From Nocardia nova (lineage in GTDB: Bacteria; Actinomycetota; Actinomycetes; Mycobacteriales; Mycobacteriaceae): a DNA stretch of 64,000 nucleotides. The notes beneath the pieces were generated by a model that was not told the DNA's origin, made no database searches, and worked only from the letters and a program-made list of their open reading frames with translations. How positions within the stretch are numbered: the stretch's first letter is position 1; each line of letters begins with the position of its first letter. The position numbers were made by a program, and so were the translations under genes. Shown here piece after piece: positions 35,837 through 44,408 of this stretch. The stretch lies in contig NZ_PSZE01000006.1 of NCBI RefSeq assembly GCF_002933465.1, positions 241,055 to 305,054 of the forward strand, given 5' to 3'.

Positions 35837-36445
35837 CTCCTTGATGCGGCGCTGGATGGCGTACGGATGCATCGGCTCCAGGTGCAGGATGCCGAGCACC
35901 GCCATGGCGAGCGGGGATCGCTTGAACCGGCGTGGGGGAAGGACAAAGTCGTCAATGTCGGGCAGCGCGCCCAGCTGTACAAGACGATCGCGCGGCTGCA
36001 GGACGCCGGTTTGGTGGCGGTCCGTGCCACCGGTCGCGACCAGCAGTATCCGGAACGCACGGTCTACGAGATCACCGACGTGGGCCGCGATGCCTGCATG
36101 GCTTGGCTCACCGACATGATCGCCGTGCCCCGCAACGAATTTCCCGAATTCCCGGCCGCCCTGTCGTTTCTGATGCTCCTCGGTCCCGACGCGGCTCGCG
36201 AAGAACTGGAGCGCCGGCTGAAAGCGTTGCGCGCCGAGCATTCCGAGCTCGACACCGGCATCGCGCAGGCCACGCGGTTCGGCCTGCCGCGCGTCACCAT
36301 GCTCGAGGACGAATATCAGCGCGCGGTCACCGAGGCCGAAATACGGTGGCTGGAAGACGTTGTCGCCGACCTCGACGCCGGCACCCTCACCTGGTCGTGG
36401 GAGTCGCTGGCACAGTTCCAGGACCAGGCCGCCCCGGGCGAGTAG
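35828..36445 (+). CDS. PadR-type transcriptional regulator with its DNA-binding helix segment inverted
   Basis: 205 residues as it stands, ATG 35828. From residue 36 the protein is a normal PadR regulator: WGKDKVVNVGQRAQLYKTIA (recognition-helix region), then TVYEITDVGR (wing) and a long C-terminal helical dimerisation domain. Residues 4-35 are nonsense for the family. The missing N-terminus (KRSPLAMAVLGILHLEPMHP, then YAIQRRIKE) is encoded exactly, on the opposite strand, by bases 35837-35932. Flipping those 96 bases restores a perfect PadR protein starting MTTRRFKRSP. Both orientations keep the frame open. As sequenced, DNA binding should be lost. It probably controls the dehydrogenase-like gene downstream. 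Confidence 0.85.
   Translation: MTTLLDAALDGVRMHRLQVQDAEHRHGERGSLEPAWGKDKVVNVGQRAQLYKTIARLQDAGLVAVRATGRDQQYPERTVYEITDVGRDACMAWLTDMIAVPRNEFPEFPAALSFLMLLGPDAAREELERRLKALRAEHSELDTGIAQATRFGLPRVTMLEDEYQRAVTEAEIRWLEDVVADLDAGTLTWSWESLAQFQDQAAPGE
35837..35932. other. 96-bp in-frame inverted segment inside the PadR gene
   Basis: The segment is 32 codons long and is bounded by CA on the left and TG on the right (2-bp inverted identity). The nearest longer inverted repeat is tgacgac (35829-35835) with gtcgtca (35948-35954), which does not match the breakpoints. Reverse-complementing the segment restores the N-termini of two divergent genes at once: the PadR helix 1-2 region on the plus strand, and a start codon with ribosome site for the minus-strand gene at 35482. 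Confidence 0.85.
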
Positions 36446-36549
36446 GTATGCCACCGTGTCCGGGGCGGCTCGACGGTCCTATCGTCGGTAACGGTGCCGG
36501 CGTCGAAACGAACCGGCACGAACCGTCGGCGACCAACAGGACCCAGGTG

Positions 36550-37575
36550 ATGGCAATGGCAAAGATGGTGTTGTTCGGAGCTACCGGGTACACCGGCCGC
36601 CTGACGGCTCGAGCCCTGCTCGCTCGCGGCGCCGAGCCGGTATTGGCCGCTCGCAACGCCACCGCGCTGCGGCAACTCGCGGCCGACCTCGGCGGTGTCG
36701 AGACCGCGGTGGCCGACGTGGCCGATCCCGCATCGGTGCGCGCCCTGCTCGGTCGCGGGGACGTGCTGGTGACGACGGTGGGACCGTTCCTGCGATACGG
36801 CGCTCCGGCGCTGGAGGCGGCACTCGAGGCGGGCGCGCACTACTTCGACTCGACCGGCGAAGGCCCGTTCATCCGCCGGGTCTTCGATCGCGACGCCGAG
36901 GCGCGCCAGGCGGGTGTCGCCCTGCTGACGGCCTTCGGATTCGATTACGTCCCAGGCAATCTGGCCGCTGCCCTCGCGCTGCGCGACGCACCGGACGCCA
37001 CCCGCGTCGACATCGGTTACTTCATCGCCGGCCCCGGCACCAGCGGCGGCACCCGCGCATCCATGGTCGGCATGTTGTTCGAGCGCGGCTTCGCCCTTCG
37101 CGACGGTGACATCGTGCCGGAGCGAACCGGCGCCCGGACGCACACCTTCGACGTCGAGGGCCGCGCGCTCACGGGCGCCTCGATTCCGGGCTCGGAGCAC
37201 CTCGTTCTGCACCGCGCCCACCCGAACCTGCGCGCGGCCGAGGTCTATCTCGGCCTGCCCGGCGGCGCCGCCCGCGCGCTGCGGGCGACCTCCCTCGTCA
37301 CGGACGCCGTCGCCCGGGTGGCGCCCGTGAAACAGGTGGCCGAGAGTGCTTTGAACGCCCTGGTCAAGGGTTCGACCGGTGGACCCGATGCGGCAACCCG
37401 GGCCCGCACGCGCACCTGGGCGGTCGCCGAAAGCCGCGACGCCACGGGCCGAATCCTGTCGTCGGTCACCCTGGCCGGCGTCGACCCCTACGACTTCACC
37501 GCCGCGATCCTCGCCTGGGGGGCGCAGACGACGCTCGCCGGTGGTCTTGTCGGCACGAGTACGAACAACGCCTGA
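36550..37575 (+). CDS. saccharopine dehydrogenase-like / trans-acting enoyl reductase-like NAD(P)-binding protein
   Basis: 341 residues, ATG 36550 (ATG 36556 also possible; AGGACCCAGG precedes both). The N-terminus is a Rossmann fold: KMVLFGATGYTGRLTARALL with the GxxGxxG nucleotide motif. TVGPFLRYGAPALEAALEAG and YFDSTGEGPF are typical of the saccharopine-dehydrogenase-like group that includes mycobacterial Rv2449c and the trans enoyl reductase of phenolic lipid synthesis. Substrate unknown. It lies 105 bp after the PadR gene, so PadR control is likely. Confidence 0.85.
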   Translation: MAMAKMVLFGATGYTGRLTARALLARGAEPVLAARNATALRQLAADLGGVETAVADVADPASVRALLGRGDVLVTTVGPFLRYGAPALEAALEAGAHYFDSTGEGPFIRRVFDRDAEARQAGVALLTAFGFDYVPGNLAAALALRDAPDATRVDIGYFIAGPGTSGGTRASMVGMLFERGFALRDGDIVPERTGARTHTFDVEGRALTGASIPGSEHLVLHRAHPNLRAAEVYLGLPGGAARALRATSLVTDAVARVAPVKQVAESALNALVKGSTGGPDAATRARTRTWAVAESRDATGRILSSVTLAGVDPYDFTAAILAWGAQTTLAGGLVGTSTNNA

Positions 37576-37736
37576 TCGAATACGGATTCACCGCGGTCCG
37601 CGTCGGGGCCGCCGACGGACATCGCTTCCTAGGACAGAACCCGCTGCCCGTGTGGGGCCCCGGTGAGAACCGCGACCCGGCGATCAGGTGCTTCCCACGC
37701 CGCGCGGTCCCCGCGCGGGCGTGGCAGGCTGCGGGC

Positions 37737-38420
37737 ATGGAGCCCTCGCGCTGTGTTGTCCTGGTCCCGACCCATGGATCGATCGCACCCGATTTCGCCC
37801 GCAATCTGGCCCGGCTGGAGCATCGTGGTTACGAGGTCCGGACCGTCACCGGATTCGCCGCGATCGATCAGGGACGCAGTCAGATGGCCACCGACGCGTT
37901 GCGCGACGGGTTCGAAGGGCTGATGTGGATCGATTCCGATATCGCGTTCGACGTGGATTCGGTGGACCGGTTGCGCAAACATGATCTGCCGATCGTGTGC
38001 GGAATCTATGCGAAGAAGGGTGTGCGCGGCCTGGCCTGCCACGTATTGCCCGGAACCCGAAGCATCCTGTTCGGCGAGGGCGGGGGATTGCTGGAGATCA
38101 AATACGCCGCCACCGGATTCCTGTTCACCCACCGCGACGTCTACGAGACCGTCGCCGAACATGAACAACTTCCGGTGTGCAACCTGCGGTTCGACCGCCC
38201 GACCGTCCCGTACTTCCTGCCCATGCTGGTGCCCGACGGTGAGCACACCTGGTACCTGGGCGAGGACTACGCGTTCTGTGAGCGGGCGCGGCGCAGCGGC
38301 TATTCGATCATGGCCGACAGCTCCTTCCGGCTGGGGCATGTGGGGACCTACAGCTACAGCTGGGAGGAAGCGGGTGCGGATTCACACCGTTACGCGAGTT
38401 ACAACTATCGGCTCGGGTGA
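37737..38420 (+). CDS. GT-A-fold glycosyltransferase-like protein
   Basis: 227 residues; ATG 37737 (MEPSRCVVLVPTHGSI) gives the family-like start, while upstream extensions are low-complexity. A metal-binding DxD is seen in MWIDSDIAFD (near 62-71). A small GT-A core follows, with a conserved YLGEDYAFCERAR segment and GHVGTYSYSW near the end. Such short single-domain proteins occur in phages and actinobacteria; donor and acceptor unknown. No signal peptide or membrane helix, so cytosolic. Confidence 0.75.
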   Translation: MEPSRCVVLVPTHGSIAPDFARNLARLEHRGYEVRTVTGFAAIDQGRSQMATDALRDGFEGLMWIDSDIAFDVDSVDRLRKHDLPIVCGIYAKKGVRGLACHVLPGTRSILFGEGGGLLEIKYAATGFLFTHRDVYETVAEHEQLPVCNLRFDRPTVPYFLPMLVPDGEHTWYLGEDYAFCERARRSGYSIMADSSFRLGHVGTYSYSWEEAGADSHRYASYNYRLG

Positions 38421-38534
38421 GCGGCAGACCGCGCCGATCGAATGTCCGGAAAGCGAATTCCGGCTATTTCGCAGCGATCGAGCCGGTCCGGAACGAAATT
38501 CGCAATGTGCGTCCCACTGGGGTTGAATCGGGAT

Positions 38535-39200
38535 ATGCGGTCGGACTATCACGCGAATCTGCGGCAGCTCGCCGAATTGCTGCATGCGATGTGTGAACAG
38601 GACCGGACGGCCATTTCGGCGGCCACCTACGCGGTGGTGAACGCCGATATCGAACAGGCCGAGACCGCGCTGGACGTCGTCGGCCGGGTCGAGGAGATGG
38701 CGCAGCAGACCGAACAGGAAGCGCTGCGACTGCTGGCATTGCAAGCCCCGGTCGCCAGCGAGTTGCGGCGGGTGGTGACCGCTATCCAGCTCACCGGCCA
38801 TCTCCAGCGCATGGGCGCGCTGGCCGGGCATATCGCCACCAGCGCACGCCGACGCCATCCCGAGCACGTCGTTCCCGAACCGGTGCGGCCGTTGATCGAG
38901 CGTCTCGGTTCCACCGCCTGCGCCATCGCCACGAGCGCCGCGGCGGTGCTCGAAACCGGCGACCCCTACGACGCGGCCGGTCTCGACGCCCAGGATGACG
39001 CACTGGACCATCTGCACGAGCAATTGCTGGCCGCGGTGCTGGACCACGACTGGGCGCACGGCATCACGGCCGCGGTCGACCTCACGTTGCTGGGACGGTA
39101 TTACGAGCGCTTCGCCGACAATGCCGTGGAAGTGGGACGTCGCACTATTTTCCTCACCACCGGGGAAACCGCCGACAACTGGACGCCGGACGACGAGTGA
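38535..39200 (+). CDS. phoU: PhoU-like phosphate signalling protein
   Basis: 221 residues, ATG at 38535. Two tandem three-helix PhoU repeats (about 5-105 and 115-215); the second ends with LTLLGRYYERFADNAVEVGRR (split after RYYERF), the E/RxxD-type metal motif of PhoU. PhoU connects the Pst phosphate transporter to the PhoR kinase. No pst or phoBR genes are next to it, so its partner is elsewhere. Confidence 0.9.
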   Translation: MRSDYHANLRQLAELLHAMCEQDRTAISAATYAVVNADIEQAETALDVVGRVEEMAQQTEQEALRLLALQAPVASELRRVVTAIQLTGHLQRMGALAGHIATSARRRHPEHVVPEPVRPLIERLGSTACAIATSAAAVLETGDPYDAAGLDAQDDALDHLHEQLLAAVLDHDWAHGITAAVDLTLLGRYYERFADNAVEVGRRTIFLTTGETADNWTPDDE

Positions 39201-39219
39201 TCCGGCCGGCCCGCGGATC

Positions 39220-40149
39220 TCATGGGGCGGAACCGAATTCGGCCAGCACCGTGCCGTGCCGGACGACACCGGAGAGTCCGGGGAGCTCGGTCGGCGCCGA
39301 CCAGGTGCGGAATCCGTCGTAGCTGTCGCTGTAGAGATAGCGGCCCTCGGTGTAGGCGTCGAGATAGATGCGATGTCCGCCCTCGGGCAGCGGCACCACC
39401 GACGGACCTTCCCGCGGGCCGCCCCATCCTGCCCAATCACCCTTGGCTACAAAGGAATACGGACCCAAGGGGTTGTCCGCGACCGCCAGTTCGACGAGTT
39501 TGGTGTCCTCGTTCTTCACGAACGCGTACACCCGCCTGCTCCACCGCACCAGCTGTGTGTCGATGTAGCCCAGCGAACCCGGACCGCTCGGGCCGACGCC
39601 GAGCAGCGGTATCGGCGGCGTCCAGGCGGAAAGTCCCGCGCCCGCCGGTACCAGCAGGTGTGGGGTGAAGCCGTGCCCCCAGGTCAGCGACACGATGATG
39701 CCGACTCGGCCCGCCGCATCGACATACCACTCCGGGGCCCACGTCCCTTCCAGGCGGCCCGGCACCAGCATCGGCACCGACGCCAGCTCCGTCCAGGCGA
39801 TCCGGTCGCGGCTGCGTGCCAGGCCGATCGAGGTCGCATCGGGGGCCGCGGTGTAGGTGAGGTAGTACCAGCCGTCGGTATGCAGCAGCACGCTGGGATC
39901 GCGAGCCAACCCCGTCCGCGGCGTGAACGCGTGTTCGGCGACCGGCGTGAACATCGTCGCGTCCGCCGACTCGTACACGGCCACGGTGGTGTCACTGTCG
40001 GTACGAAACGCCGTCATGGTGTACCGCGTGGGCACCCGCTGGGGATCGGCGCCGATCTCCGGCAGCGCCGAATGCGCTCGTGCCGTCCCCGGCGCCAGCA
40101 GGGGCAGTGCGGCCAGCAAGCCGAGTGCGGCTCTGCGTCCCATCGCCAT
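39220..40149 (-). CDS. secreted GH43-like five-bladed beta-propeller protein
   Basis: 309 residues, ATG 40149 or the third-codon ATG. Twin-arginine-like start (MGRRAALGLLAALPLLAPG) with a cut near ARA-HS, so exported, possibly by Tat. The mature protein has the blade pattern of GH43/GH117-type propellers: ARDPSVLLHTDGWYYLTYT (the family's RDP aspartate), GTWAPEWYVDAAGR and GPREGPSVVPL (possible acid Glu). It could cleave arabinan or arabinogalactan, which this kind of cell wall contains (inference). Convergent with phoU. Confidence 0.82.
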   Translation of the reverse strand: MAMGRRAALGLLAALPLLAPGTARAHSALPEIGADPQRVPTRYTMTAFRTDSDTTVAVYESADATMFTPVAEHAFTPRTGLARDPSVLLHTDGWYYLTYTAAPDATSIGLARSRDRIAWTELASVPMLVPGRLEGTWAPEWYVDAAGRVGIIVSLTWGHGFTPHLLVPAGAGLSAWTPPIPLLGVGPSGPGSLGYIDTQLVRWSRRVYAFVKNEDTKLVELAVADNPLGPYSFVAKGDWAGWGGPREGPSVVPLPEGGHRIYLDAYTEGRYLYSDSYDGFRTWSAPTELPGLSGVVRHGTVLAEFGSAP

Positions 40150-40279
40150 GACCAGCGATTGTGCGGTTCGCGCGCAGCGATCCGCCGCAGGCGCGCCGGA
40201 GCCGACTCACGTCCGGCGTGGCGCGGCCCCGCGCGCCGCCGGCTGCAGTGGAATCGGTTCGCAGCACCGCGGTTCAGCC

Positions 40280-40760
40280 CGAACATGAAGTGATCTTGCT
40301 CGACATCACCGGCACCGACCTCCCGGCCGACGCGGCGGGCGACGCAGCGCGCGGTCCAGCTCTCCGACAGCGCCGCCGCCAGTGCGCTGGATACCAAGGA
40401 CCCCAACGCCATCGATGCCACCGCCGCGGAATTCGGATCGGCCGATACCAGGCGTGGTTCGTTCTGGGGCGACTCCTACACCAGCGCCCGGACGTAGCCG
40501 AATTCCTCGTCGCCAAGCAACGCACCGATCCCGGCTCGCCCATGCTGCGGTGGATGGCTACCGCGAGCCCGATCGCCGCCGACGGTACGGCACAGAGCTG
40601 GGGCACCGCGCATCGTCCCGCGACCATCGGCACGAATGGGGATGGTCGGACGGCGGCACCGAGGTCGCCTCGGCCTCCTTCGGTCCGGCTTCGCGGTCGC
40701 CGCCTTCACCCACGGCGATGCGAATGAATACCGCACAGCGGTTGGAGATATTTCGGGTGT
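40280..40760 (+). pseudogene. frameshifted remnant, probably of a serine-hydrolase (beta-lactamase-like) gene
   Basis: Coherent protein pieces appear in sequence in different frames: RAVQLSDSAAASALDTKDP, RRGSFWGDSYTSAR, then AEFLVAKQRTDPGSPMLRW, then WGWSDGGTEVASASFGP and GFAVAAFTHGDANEY in a third frame. Together they resemble the C-terminal half of actinobacterial beta-lactamase-fold serine hydrolases. At least three frameshifts separate them, so no intact product is possible. The N-terminal half is not recognisable between 40150 and 40280. Confidence 0.6.
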
Positions 40761-40873
40761 GGATATCGCGGACCGGTTACCGTGGCATCCGAAGATCTTC
40801 CGTTTGGTTCTGCCGCTGCGGGGGAAAGTATTTCGGAGAATCCCGCGTTCGAGCGGCGGGGAGGGGCGATTCG

Positions 40874-41407
40874 ATGGACGCGTCAGGGGACACGATGCCC
40901 GTGGGTGCGATACCGGTCGGTGCCGTGGTCCGGGATGTCGTCGCGGAGGTAGCTCCCGACGAGCTGCCGGTGGTGGATCGACTGCGACAGTTGGGCGACG
41001 AGCGCGCGGCGCGTCTGCTCGCGCGCCGCAGGAGCGGTGGTGATCTGCTCGGTTTCGGCATCGACGAGGTCGCCGTGCTGGCGAGCCCGGTGCTGTGGAT
41101 CGTGCTCACCAAGGCGGCGGAGCAGTTCACGGAAGGTGCGATCAGCGGCGGCGGTCGGGCGGCGCGGCGCTGGTTGCGCAAGCGGCTCGGCCGCGCGAAG
41201 GCCGTGACGGTATTGCCTCCGCTCGCGGCCGAACAGATCGCGGAGGTGCGGGCGCAGGTGCTGGATTCCGCGCTGCGCAGTGGCATGGACGCCGATCGCG
41301 CTCGGCTGCTGGCCGATTCGGTGGCCGGTCGTCTGGTCGTCGACGCGGTGCCCGAGCTCGCCGAGCCCTCGGTCGAACCCGACCACGATTCGAGCACACC
41401 GAGCTGA
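40874..41407 (+). CDS. soluble helical protein preceding an M48-type membrane protease, function unknown
   Basis: 177 residues; ATG 40874 has GGAGGGG nine bases upstream. Mostly helical and charged, with one moderately hydrophobic segment (DEVAVLASPVLWIVLTKAAE) and a basic stretch (GRAARRWLRKRLGRAK). No catalytic motif and no family that I recognise. Its stop lies two bases before the GTG of the 945-residue protease gene, so the pair is co-translated and likely functions together, for example as adaptor or inhibitor (inference). Confidence 0.75.
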   Translation: MDASGDTMPVGAIPVGAVVRDVVAEVAPDELPVVDRLRQLGDERAARLLARRRSGGDLLGFGIDEVAVLASPVLWIVLTKAAEQFTEGAISGGGRAARRWLRKRLGRAKAVTVLPPLAAEQIAEVRAQVLDSALRSGMDADRARLLADSVAGRLVVDAVPELAEPSVEPDHDSSTPS

Positions 41408-41409
41408 CC

Positions 41410-44247
41410 GTGTGTGCCGAGGAGGGGGAGGCCGCCGCGGTCCCGGACGCGGTACCCATAGACACCGGATTCTTCGCCGCGGGCACCGCGATCCGGTTCG
41501 CGTTGCTGCTCGCCTTCGTCACGGTCGACAGCCTGACTCTGCTGTCGACCACGCTGGTGCAGTATCGCGAGGGCGACGAGTGGTACACGTGGTTCCAATT
41601 GTGTCGTCTCGCAGTGGGATACGACCCGACCGAGCCATATATACCCGCGGCGATGATGACGCGCGCCGCATTCGTCGCCTCGTGCGACGCGGCTCACGGG
41701 GTGCATTCCCACAGCGATCCGGTGACGGTGATATCGGCCCTCGCGGTGGTGTTCGGTCTCGCCGCGGTGCTGTATGTGCTGGGACCGATGTGGCGGCGCC
41801 GACGTGGTCGGTTACTGCCGGTGGATCCCGATTCGTCCGACGAGCTGGCGCGGCAATTGCGGGATCTCGTGGAGCGGGCCGGCTTACGCAGGGCACCGGC
41901 GTTCGCCATCGATCCGAGGGCGGATTCCGTCGGTGCGGTCGTCTTCGGCCGGATGGGCCGCTACACGGTATGCCTGGACGCCGGCCTGGTAGCACGGGGC
42001 AGCGCCGAGCCCGCCGTGCTACGCGACGTGGTACTGCACGAACTGGCGCACATCCGCAATCGCGACGTGGACATCACCTACGCCACGGTCGCGCTGTGGC
42101 GGGCATTCCTGATCTGCGCGCTGCTGCCCAACGTGGTCGGGCAGGTCATGTCACTGTTCGAGCATCCCGATCTCTGGCGTAGCCAATGGGAATTGGGTTT
42201 GCGTGGCCTCATCCGGGTCGTGGTCCTCATCGCGTTGACCTATCTGGTCCGGGCGGACATCCTGCGGACCCGCGAGGTCTATGCCGATATCGACGCCGCG
42301 CGCCTCGCCGGAGACACCGCCTTTGCGTGGCGGGATCGGCCCACCGCGCATCGGCCGGGATTCGTTGCATGGCACCGCTTTCTGGGGCTATTGCGTACGC
42401 ATCCCGACTGGTCCGACCGCAGTCGATGGCGAAGCGACCCCGGAATACTGTTCGGCGCCACCGCACTTCCGATGTTCCTCACCGGAGTCACCGCGCAGGT
42501 CGCGAATGTTCAGGCGACCATCTGGTCGAGTCCCGGCGCCGTCGCCGAGGTGGCGACCTGGACGACCGCCGTACTCGTCGTCGGCATCGCGGGTTACATC
42601 CTCTGGCGCGCGGTCGGTTACGCGGTTCTCACCGGTCGGCCGGTGCCCTCGGGCTGGTCTGCGGGCGTCTGGCTCGGCGTGGGCCTGGCGGTCGGCGAAC
42701 TGCTGTCCTTCCGCACTGCCGGGGTGGGACTGTTGCCCCCCCATCCCGAGATCCTGATCGTCCTGCTGATCAGTGCTCCGGTGTTCACAAGCTGGGTCAC
42801 CCAGTGCGCCGAAATCTGGATTCGGGGTAGTCGTGGCCGATCGCTGCGCCCGGTGCGGATACTGGGACTCGCCGCGGCGCTGGTCGTGTTCGGCACCTGG
42901 TACGGCTACTGGATGAACGGGCTTTTCCTCTTGCAGAGGGGGTCGCTGCGGTCGCCCGATTTGTCCTTGCCGGGAACCCCGGGATGGTTCTGGGTCGTCG
43001 CCGACCTCGGCAACAGACCGTTGGTACTCGTGGGCGCATCCGTTCTGTGGTTGTTCCCGTGGCTCGCCGTGGTGCGGCGACGGAGCACATCCCCGCCCGC
43101 GTGGATGCGGCGCGCCCGCACCGACGCATCGGACGCGGGAGCGGTGGTGCATCGGGCCGTGCCGGTGCGGCACGCCGCCATGGGTGCGGTCGTCGGCGGT
43201 GGATTGTGCTGGTTGACCGTTGTGGTGATCATGGCGCGACTGCATCCCGACCAGCCGCCTTTCGGACAGCTACCCGACGAGTGGGTGTTCCGCTATCCGA
43301 TGTGGCTGAGCGCGGGTCTCGGCTGTGTGCTCATGCTGACGGCGATCGGAGTGTCGGCGACCGCGGCGCGGTTCCGGCTGCTCGTGGGGCTCGCCGCCGC
43401 CGGCGGCGCCGGATTGCTCGGTCTGGCCGGCTTGTTCGTTCTCGCCGCAACCGACGGATGTGTCGCCCCCATGCGGGTCATGGCCCACACCTGCCGCTGG
43501 CGACCGGGCCCGGCCTGGATGGTCGTCACGTTGCAGGTGCCGTTCGTTCTCGGTCTCGCGGTGTACCTCGCGGCAGTGGCCGCGCTGCTGGGCGCGGTCG
43601 TCGCCGTGGCCGGCCGTCGGCTCTTCGGCCGAACGCGGGACACGGCACCGCGATCCGACAGAGACCCCGAGCCGCCGCGGTCGGCGATCGTGCGTGGTGC
43701 CGTCGTGGTGCTCGCGGCCGCAGCGGTGATCGCTCTGGTCGCGAATACCGCGATCTCCTTCTACGACCGTGGGCATGTCGAGGGATCCGCCGTCGGAACA
43801 CTCGGGCGGGAACCACAGCCCACGCCCGAGGCGCGGGCGCGCCGGATCGATGCCTGGCTTCGGGTCGGCGGTACGGCCGAAGCAAACAGGCTTCACGACG
43901 ACAACGAAAGGTTGCGAGCGGCCACCGCGGCCGCCGTGCGCGCCGCCGAGGGACAGCCCACGGTCGCGGTCGACCCGGAGATCTTCGCGCCGTTGTGTGC
44001 TGCCGTTGCCGCCGACGCCGACCATGCGGCCGCATTCGTTCCGATTCCCGACGACCGGGCCCAGACCGACTGGGCGACGTGGCTCGCCGTGGCGAAACGC
44101 GCCGGTGACGACTGCCGGCGCAGTTTCGACGACAAGAACGACGCCCTGTTCGACCGATCGATGACCGAGTACGTCGCGGCCGCCGCCGCGTACGCGACGT
44201 TGCTCCGCCACTTCGACGAGATCCGCGATGCCGCGGCCGATGGATGA
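41410..44247 (+). CDS. large polytopic membrane protein with M48/M56-type zinc protease site
   Basis: 945 residues from GTG 41410. Hydrophobic helices at about 23-45, 98-118 and 235-280 surround the zinc site HELAH (His210, Glu211, His214), with the third ligand probably Glu289 in REVYADIDAARL, the E-x-x-A-D arrangement of M48 peptidases. After residue 300 come about ten more helices to about 790, unlike ordinary 300-residue HtpX/M48 proteins, and then an outer or inner soluble domain of about 150 residues. Substrates may be membrane proteins. Coupled with the 177-residue protein upstream. The architecture resembles no protease I can name precisely. Confidence 0.8.
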   Translation: MCAEEGEAAAVPDAVPIDTGFFAAGTAIRFALLLAFVTVDSLTLLSTTLVQYREGDEWYTWFQLCRLAVGYDPTEPYIPAAMMTRAAFVASCDAAHGVHSHSDPVTVISALAVVFGLAAVLYVLGPMWRRRRGRLLPVDPDSSDELARQLRDLVERAGLRRAPAFAIDPRADSVGAVVFGRMGRYTVCLDAGLVARGSAEPAVLRDVVLHELAHIRNRDVDITYATVALWRAFLICALLPNVVGQVMSLFEHPDLWRSQWELGLRGLIRVVVLIALTYLVRADILRTREVYADIDAARLAGDTAFAWRDRPTAHRPGFVAWHRFLGLLRTHPDWSDRSRWRSDPGILFGATALPMFLTGVTAQVANVQATIWSSPGAVAEVATWTTAVLVVGIAGYILWRAVGYAVLTGRPVPSGWSAGVWLGVGLAVGELLSFRTAGVGLLPPHPEILIVLLISAPVFTSWVTQCAEIWIRGSRGRSLRPVRILGLAAALVVFGTWYGYWMNGLFLLQRGSLRSPDLSLPGTPGWFWVVADLGNRPLVLVGASVLWLFPWLAVVRRRSTSPPAWMRRARTDASDAGAVVHRAVPVRHAAMGAVVGGGLCWLTVVVIMARLHPDQPPFGQLPDEWVFRYPMWLSAGLGCVLMLTAIGVSATAARFRLLVGLAAAGGAGLLGLAGLFVLAATDGCVAPMRVMAHTCRWRPGPAWMVVTLQVPFVLGLAVYLAAVAALLGAVVAVAGRRLFGRTRDTAPRSDRDPEPPRSAIVRGAVVVLAAAAVIALVANTAISFYDRGHVEGSAVGTLGREPQPTPEARARRIDAWLRVGGTAEANRLHDDNERLRAATAAAVRAAEGQPTVAVDPEIFAPLCAAVAADADHAAAFVPIPDDRAQTDWATWLAVAKRAGDDCRRSFDDKNDALFDRSMTEYVAAAAAYATLLRHFDEIRDAAADG

Positions 44248-44408
44248 CCGCGGCATTCGAGGCCGCTCGCCGGATTGCCGGCAGGGTGAACGACCGCCGG
44301 GCAGCCCACCACCGTGCACGGCGTGTTCGGTGTACCCGCCGTGGCCTTCGTGTCCGGCCTGCTGCTCCCGCGGGCCGTGAGTCCCGTGATTCGCCCGGCG
44401 AGTGGCCG

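Noticed and set aside
35829..35954. tgacgac/gtcgtca inverted repeat as the recombination site of the PadR inversion
   Set aside because: If these 7-bp repeats were the crossover points, the WGKDK codons would also be flipped, but they are in the normal orientation; the true breakpoints share only CA/TG.
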